Assembly: GCA_963920665.1 (NCBI GenBank)
Contig: OY987265.1
Span: 31,997,001 to 32,061,000 of the forward strand
From: Straminergon stramineum
Taxonomy: Eukaryota > Streptophyta > Bryopsida > Hypnales > Calliergonaceae
DNA length: 64,000 bases
Direction: 5' to 3'
Shown: positions 59,633 to 64,000 of the stretch, piece by piece
How the letters are laid out: each line of letters opens with the position of its first letter
Numbering within the stretch: the stretch's first letter is position 1
Notes under the pieces: generated by a model
Told to the model about the DNA's origin: nothing
Databases searched by the model: none
The model's input: only the letters and a program-made list of their open reading frames with translations
Position numbers and translations under genes: made by a program

Positions 59633-60176
59633 CCCTTGAACGCCGGGCTGGTCACTATGGAAATCAGCCATTTTGGAACTGTGTGACATCATCCACTTTA
59701 AAAATAACAAAAATATTCATTGGGAGTCAAACTATTGTAGAAGATCTTCCCTTTCCACCCCTAATTCCGAGGATGAATAGTTGCAATTCTATCCTACACA
59801 GGAGAATTCCTTGTTATTCATCGGACAATAATCATCCGCCGCATCATTCAAGGGTTTAAAAAAATGAGGATATAGATTTTAATAACACCAAAATTTCAAA
59901 AAATCACCCATATGTAGGGAACTTCATTTCAAATCCATTCCAACAAATTTTATTCAAAAAATGATAATATTTTGCTTGTAATCTAATTTTGAAGGAATTT
60001 TGAAATTTTCCTTTCAAAATTTATAAAAAAAATATTGGTGATAGCATTGGTGAATCTAACTGAAAAGATGGAATCTAAAATTCAAAATCTACAACTTTTA
60101 TTTGTATATCAAATCCAAAATATTCTTCCAAATTGCACTTTACAGTGATTTTTTTTCAAAGCTGGACATTTAGGGG
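59633..60176. mobile_element. TTAA-bounded element E7, shares a TTAA with E6
   Basis: The left terminus CCCTTGAACGCCGGG follows directly on the TTAA 59629-59632 that ends E6. The right terminus inverted reads CCCCTAAATGTCC before TTAA 60177-60180. The ends match at most positions if C/T transitions are allowed. The left end also matches E1 (CCCTTCACCGCCGG). It is non-coding. A further TTAA-type right end near 60632 (GTCCTTTAAGGGTTCA) could belong to a nested element. Confidence 0.6.
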
Positions 60177-60180
60177 TTAA

Positions 60181-61243
60181 AGAACATTTCAAAATTTTGA
60201 TATTTTTTACATGTAGTTATACAAGTCTTAAATTTAGTCTCCTTTTTCATATTTAAAAACATCAGATTGAATTTTATATATTTTTTAAAATAAATTCCTT
60301 TGTAAAAATCATAGTAATTACAAGAATGCTTAAAGTATTATGAATTTTGTTTGAAAGATGGAAATAATAGTGCCAAACATCACAATGTAATTGATATATT
60401 CTAAGAGGACACACTAATAAAATTTAAATAGAAAAAAATTCAAAAGTGGTGTATTTTGGGCTTGAAGATGCTATCTTCAAAATGTCACAAACATTACTAT
60501 TTCCATAATTTTGAAAATATTTAAAATGGAATAAGAAGTAGATTATTGGAACTACATTTTCTTTGTTAAATTTAAAATCAAGATCTATGTAAAAATTCAA
60601 GATTTGACTTTGAAACTGCCCATCATGCTTGCAATGTCCTTTAAGGGTTCATGAGTGAAGTGATTTAACACCTCAGTGCATGTTAAACTAATTTATCACA
60701 CTATTTTAGAGCAAGATTGAAATATTTTTGTATTGTACCAATTTCCTCAAAAATAAGATTTTAAAAGTGTTTTAAGAAAAAGATGAGGGGGACTAACTTC
60801 TTTGGGTCACATAAGGAGATAGTTCTTTTGTAATCTTGGATGTTCGTTAATATTTGGGGGACTTATGCACCTTGGTAGAAAATGTTAAGGTAGATTAACC
60901 TTTGACCATTTAGATTTGATATCTAGGTACCTTGAAGAAGCTACTTGTCAACTCACTTATTTATCAAATGTTGAAAAGTTTGAGAGAAGCCATTTGCAAA
61001 TAGAATGAAGCCATTCACAAATAGAATGAAGCCATTCCTATAAAAAATGAATTTTGTGTGATTTTTCAAAGTTTGTTGGGACTAAATTAGTAAAATATGT
61101 GTAGACCTATATTAAACCACATCCTGATGTGTCTCCTATTCAAGAGCATTGTCATGATGCTAAAAGGTTGTTAAGATTGTGGTAATGGGTGGATGATTGA
61201 TGCAAATAAGAGGGTCCAATTATTGTCAAAATTGGGGGGGGAG
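60181..61243 (+). other. AT-rich sequence ending in a retroelement tail and polypurine tract
   Basis: Mostly unassigned. From ~61105 a plus-strand frame reads TYIKPHPDVSPIQEHCHDAK, RLLRLW, stop, WVDD, stop, with further stops, then EGPIIVKIGG up to the LTR. At 61233-61242 lies a run of G with flanking A/G, a plausible polypurine tract immediately before TGTTAGC. The frame is not identified but fits the end of a decayed retroelement polyprotein. Confidence 0.4.
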
Positions 61244-61440
61244 TGTTAGCATGTGAGCATAGAATCTAAGAGCCTAGAAGTCTATATTATAAAACACCTT
61301 TTATGGTCATAGGTGTCTACGTTATAGGTACCTATGTTATAGAATCTTTCCATGTTATAATGTACCTATGTTAGAGGTACATATGTTATGAACACCTTCA
61401 AATGGTTGTAGGTACATACCTACAATTAAGTTTTAGGCTA
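61244..61440 (+). mobile_element. LTR-retrotransposon 3' LTR start
   Basis: It begins TGTTAGCATGTGAGC directly after the G-rich tract and carries repeated 'gttataggtacctatg' phrases. It corresponds to the inverted copy at 940-1152. The downstream LTR edge is not resolved, so the end coordinate marks only the part with recognisable similarity. Confidence 0.5.
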
Positions 61441-62167
61441 GCAAGTTCATCGTCTATGTGCTCTCGTGCTAGCATCATTGTGATTTGGGCATTTGAGATG
61501 GAAATGATGGTCCAAAAGTTATTTGATAAGGGATTATCAAAGTTTGTATTATTTGTACATTTTTCAATGCTTAGGAATTGTTGGTCTAATGATGTATTTG
61601 AAGGCTTTTATAGTTTATACAAGTAAGGATGGAGAAAGTGAATTGATCCTTAATATAGTGTGAGGATTAATCATCTTTGCATAGAAAGTAGTGGGGAGGA
61701 TATGCGTGTTCATAGTCATGTTCTCATAGGCAATGTTCTTTCAAATTATTTGCATCAACAAGATTGTTTCCATCATCATTTTCTTTTATATTAGTGTAGG
61801 CACCTACTTTGTGTATTGTTAATGGGAATGTGTGAGATTGCAATAATTGATTAATAGAATTGAATACCATAGTTTCCTAGCTATTTGAGCAACTTTTGCC
61901 TAATAATTAATTAAAGTGAAAAAATCAATTAGGCAACCCCAAAGTAAATATATTGAATTGAATTTTTTCAAATATAATTAAAATAATTTAGCATTCATCC
62001 AAGTTTTTGCAATTTTGGGATAGTTGTCGCTACTTTCATGGCTAAGGTAAATACCCTAAATCCTTCTCTTCACTCCCAAACTCTAAACTATTTACCTTGT
62101 ACGTCAATGATTGTTTGTTGCATGTGAGTAATATTTTTTATTGTAAGAGATTGTACATTAGATCAAA
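61441..62167. other. AT-rich sequence, possibly the rest of the LTR
   Basis: No gene is seen. A TG...CA right edge with a matching target duplication could not be placed. Confidence 0.4.
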
Positions 62168-63300
62168 ATGGCAAGGCAAAAAAAACTTTGTAATTTATGT
62201 TTACATTTATTGACAAAGAAGAGATGCAAGTGTGTGTGGAGTAAATTGAATTTCTATGGCAAACTAGGTTAGTAATTTACTAAAAATTTAGGCATTATTT
62301 TAATTATTTATTTTTTGATGAAGCTTCTAGGATGCTAGGATATGGATTTTTTTGGACGATTTATGTGAGTAGTTGGACATTTGAAGTGTGTGTTGATAAG
62401 GTAGATAGAATTAAGGATGCCTATAAATATATGAGTAAATTGAGGAGGGTTATTTGTATTTACAAAGAGAAGAAGTGTATGGATTGTGGTTATTTTTGCA
62501 CATAAGATGTTTTGGAGTCCAAGAAGTCTAACAAAAAGTTCTATTTTCCTAATTGGATTTTAGGAAACCAATATATATTGTTTGATTCAAGAATTTTTTC
62601 TTTGGGTGGGATATATGAAGTGTACCAGTATCTAACTATGGGGGTAGTGGTTGTAATTGGCTAGGGTGGAGGTCTTTTGTACCATTTAGAGCTTTTGTTA
62701 ACTACTGCATTGGACGGTACATGTGGAAAAATTTATAGAAATATTTCCATTTGGTAATTATAATTCTATGGCATATTGTTGGATGTTTGCAATTAAAATA
62801 TTGCTATCAAAAGATGTCATACCATGATATATACAAAGTAATTGTTGGGCCTAGGATTCTTTGAAAGGGTATTCTTTTGATGTGTTGGTTGTATAGGTTC
62901 AGTGTATGTGATGGAGTTGGCATCGAAGTAGGCTAGGATATATTTGTCATTAAATTTCGTTTTTAGAGGCAAAGTATTTTTATACCAATTTTATCAAGGT
63001 CCATGATAACAATGGTAGATTAGGAATTGTGTGTTGATAATAATTGTCCTCACCCTATGTAAGATTTGGCTTATGTCTTCTTAGGTGGGGTGAGGTGGGT
63101 ATGTTGAGTGAGTTTGTTACCTTGGCACTAGTGAAAGGAAACAAGGCCCATAGAATTGAAGATATATGTCTTGGTTGAAGAGGGAGTAAAATGTATAGAT
63201 TTGAGTAGGAAAAGTGAAATATGAGGAGAAATAGAAGTGTGTTTTGGAAATAAGAAATCATATATTGGAGTAGCTAAGGAGACAATATTGATGATTTGAT
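62168..63300 (+). pseudogene. Decayed coding region of unknown identity
   Basis: From ATG 62168 the plus strand reads MARQKKLCNLCLHLLTKKRC and on to a possible donor at 62268. A second frame from ~62317 reads DEASRMLGYGFFWTIYVSSW, DKVDRIKDAYKYMSKLRRVI, KKCMDCGYFC, one TAA, then KKFYFPNWILGNQYILFDSR. After a frame change near 62660 it continues RSFVPFRAFVNYCIGRYMW and SYHDIYKVIVGPRIL with several stops, and again near 63135-63290 (PIELKIYVLVEEGVKCIDLS). The text is protein-like over ~1.1 kb, with Cys pairs that could bind metal. It may be a retroelement or a host pseudogene; I recognise no family. Confidence 0.45.
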
Positions 63301-63840
63301 AGAGGGTTATTTTTTGCCTTTTGTACTTATATCTTTAGTATAACCAAATGAATTCAATTTTCAATGTTTGTGTTTGTGGTTTCAATGTTATGCATTATTG
63401 TGTGTGGCGTGTGTATTGGGTTTAGAACTATGCAAATCTAGTTTTGATAATAGATATTGGAAATTAGTCTAGTCTGTCATGTATGTAAGCTACTTGGTTT
63501 TTGATGTGGATTGTTGGATAGGTTGTGCCCGAGATGTCTTTATTTGGGTTATATTCAGTTGGTAAGATTTAAATAAAGGGGAAGGTCAATGGTGCTTGAA
63601 TGTAGCGAGTGTCTTGAGTTTGCGGTTCGTAGAAGTGAATTTGAAACTAAAGCAATATATGATTGTTTTGTTGTTATCTATGGTATTGATGTAGCAAGTG
63701 TAGGTTATAATTTGTAATCTTGTGATTGATCATTGATAACAATTGTATTGGATAAAACCACTTGGAATGGGTTGAATAATTGTATTGTTGCTATTGGAAT
63801 TTTTATTCAATCGGATATTTTACAATTTGGAATTGATTAA

Positions 63841-64000
63841 CTCCTAAAGTGCTAAATTGCGTTTTTTTGACAACATAGCAATTTTAGGCACTTCACTACA
63901 AACAAAATTTTTCTTTTTTTTTGTTTGAAATCTTCACACAACATGTGCCCAAGGAGTTGCTTAAAGGCCTGACAATTTTCATAACTTTTGACTATATGGT
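63841..64000. mobile_element. TTAA-bounded element E9, cut by the window edge
   Basis: Left flank TTAA 63837-63840, terminus CTCCTAAAGTGC. The following 150 bp align with the left end of E5 ('gacaacatagcaatttt', 'acaacatgtgcccaa', 'gacaattttcataacttttga'). The right half lies beyond the window. Confidence 0.65.

Noticed and set aside
1..64000. tRNA, rRNA or other structured RNA genes
   Set aside because: No cloverleaf with B-box-type sequence, rRNA segment or snRNA signature was recognised by eye; a tRNAscan or Infernal run would be decisive.

Overview
The window looks like nuclear DNA of a land plant with a repeat-rich, AT-rich genome. The evidence is a plastid-targeted BASS2-type transporter with a plant transit peptide, a spliced gene with 250-300 bp introns, and plant-style transposons of at least six superfamilies. 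The presence of piggyBac-type elements and an intronless BASS2 makes a non-seed plant (bryophyte, lycophyte or fern) my guess, but nothing here fixes the species.

Only two genes are convincing. One is an intact, GC-rich, intronless BASS2 plastid pyruvate/sodium symporter at 49.2-50.5 kb (+). The other is a four-exon gene of unknown function at 55.9-58.0 kb (-), with four ~95 bp tandem repeats just upstream. A weak third candidate is a possible 5' exon at 9.3-9.5 kb (+). These lie in low-copy islands (7.7-9.6, 47.6-51.8 and 55.4-58.9 kb), and most island edges are transposon termini.

The rest is transposon sediment. 1-5.9 kb: AT-rich sequence, an inverted LTR remnant and a CACTA hairpin. 5.9-10.4 kb: three TTAA-bounded piggyBac-like elements around the first island. 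11.7-16.7 kb: two LTR-like repeats (A, B), one carrying a PIF/Harbinger-like MITE. 17.8-24 kb: a possible large CACTA-like element with tandem arrays. 25.8-31.1 kb: a broken piggyBac transposase gene interrupted by a third LTR-like copy (C). 33.4-40 kb: two copies of an unclassified element encoding a small acidic protein, one split by a TTAA-bounded element. 40-47.6 kb: Stowaway-like, CACTA-like and Harbinger-like MITEs plus a mariner transposase tail. 51.8-64 kb: more TTAA-bounded elements, the unknown gene, an LTR remnant and a decayed unidentified coding region.

The main result is a coherent piggyBac system in what appears to be a plant: a transposase relic with all three catalytic aspartates and the C-terminal Cys-rich domain still readable, and about ten elements flanked by TTAA with CCC(C)T... 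inverted termini, one of them backed by a paralogous empty site. A second recurrent signal is a ~181 bp period built around an ATAACTTTTG motif in several otherwise unrelated repeats. All calls are by eye. Exact MITE edges come from paired termini and target-site duplications, and no database search was possible.
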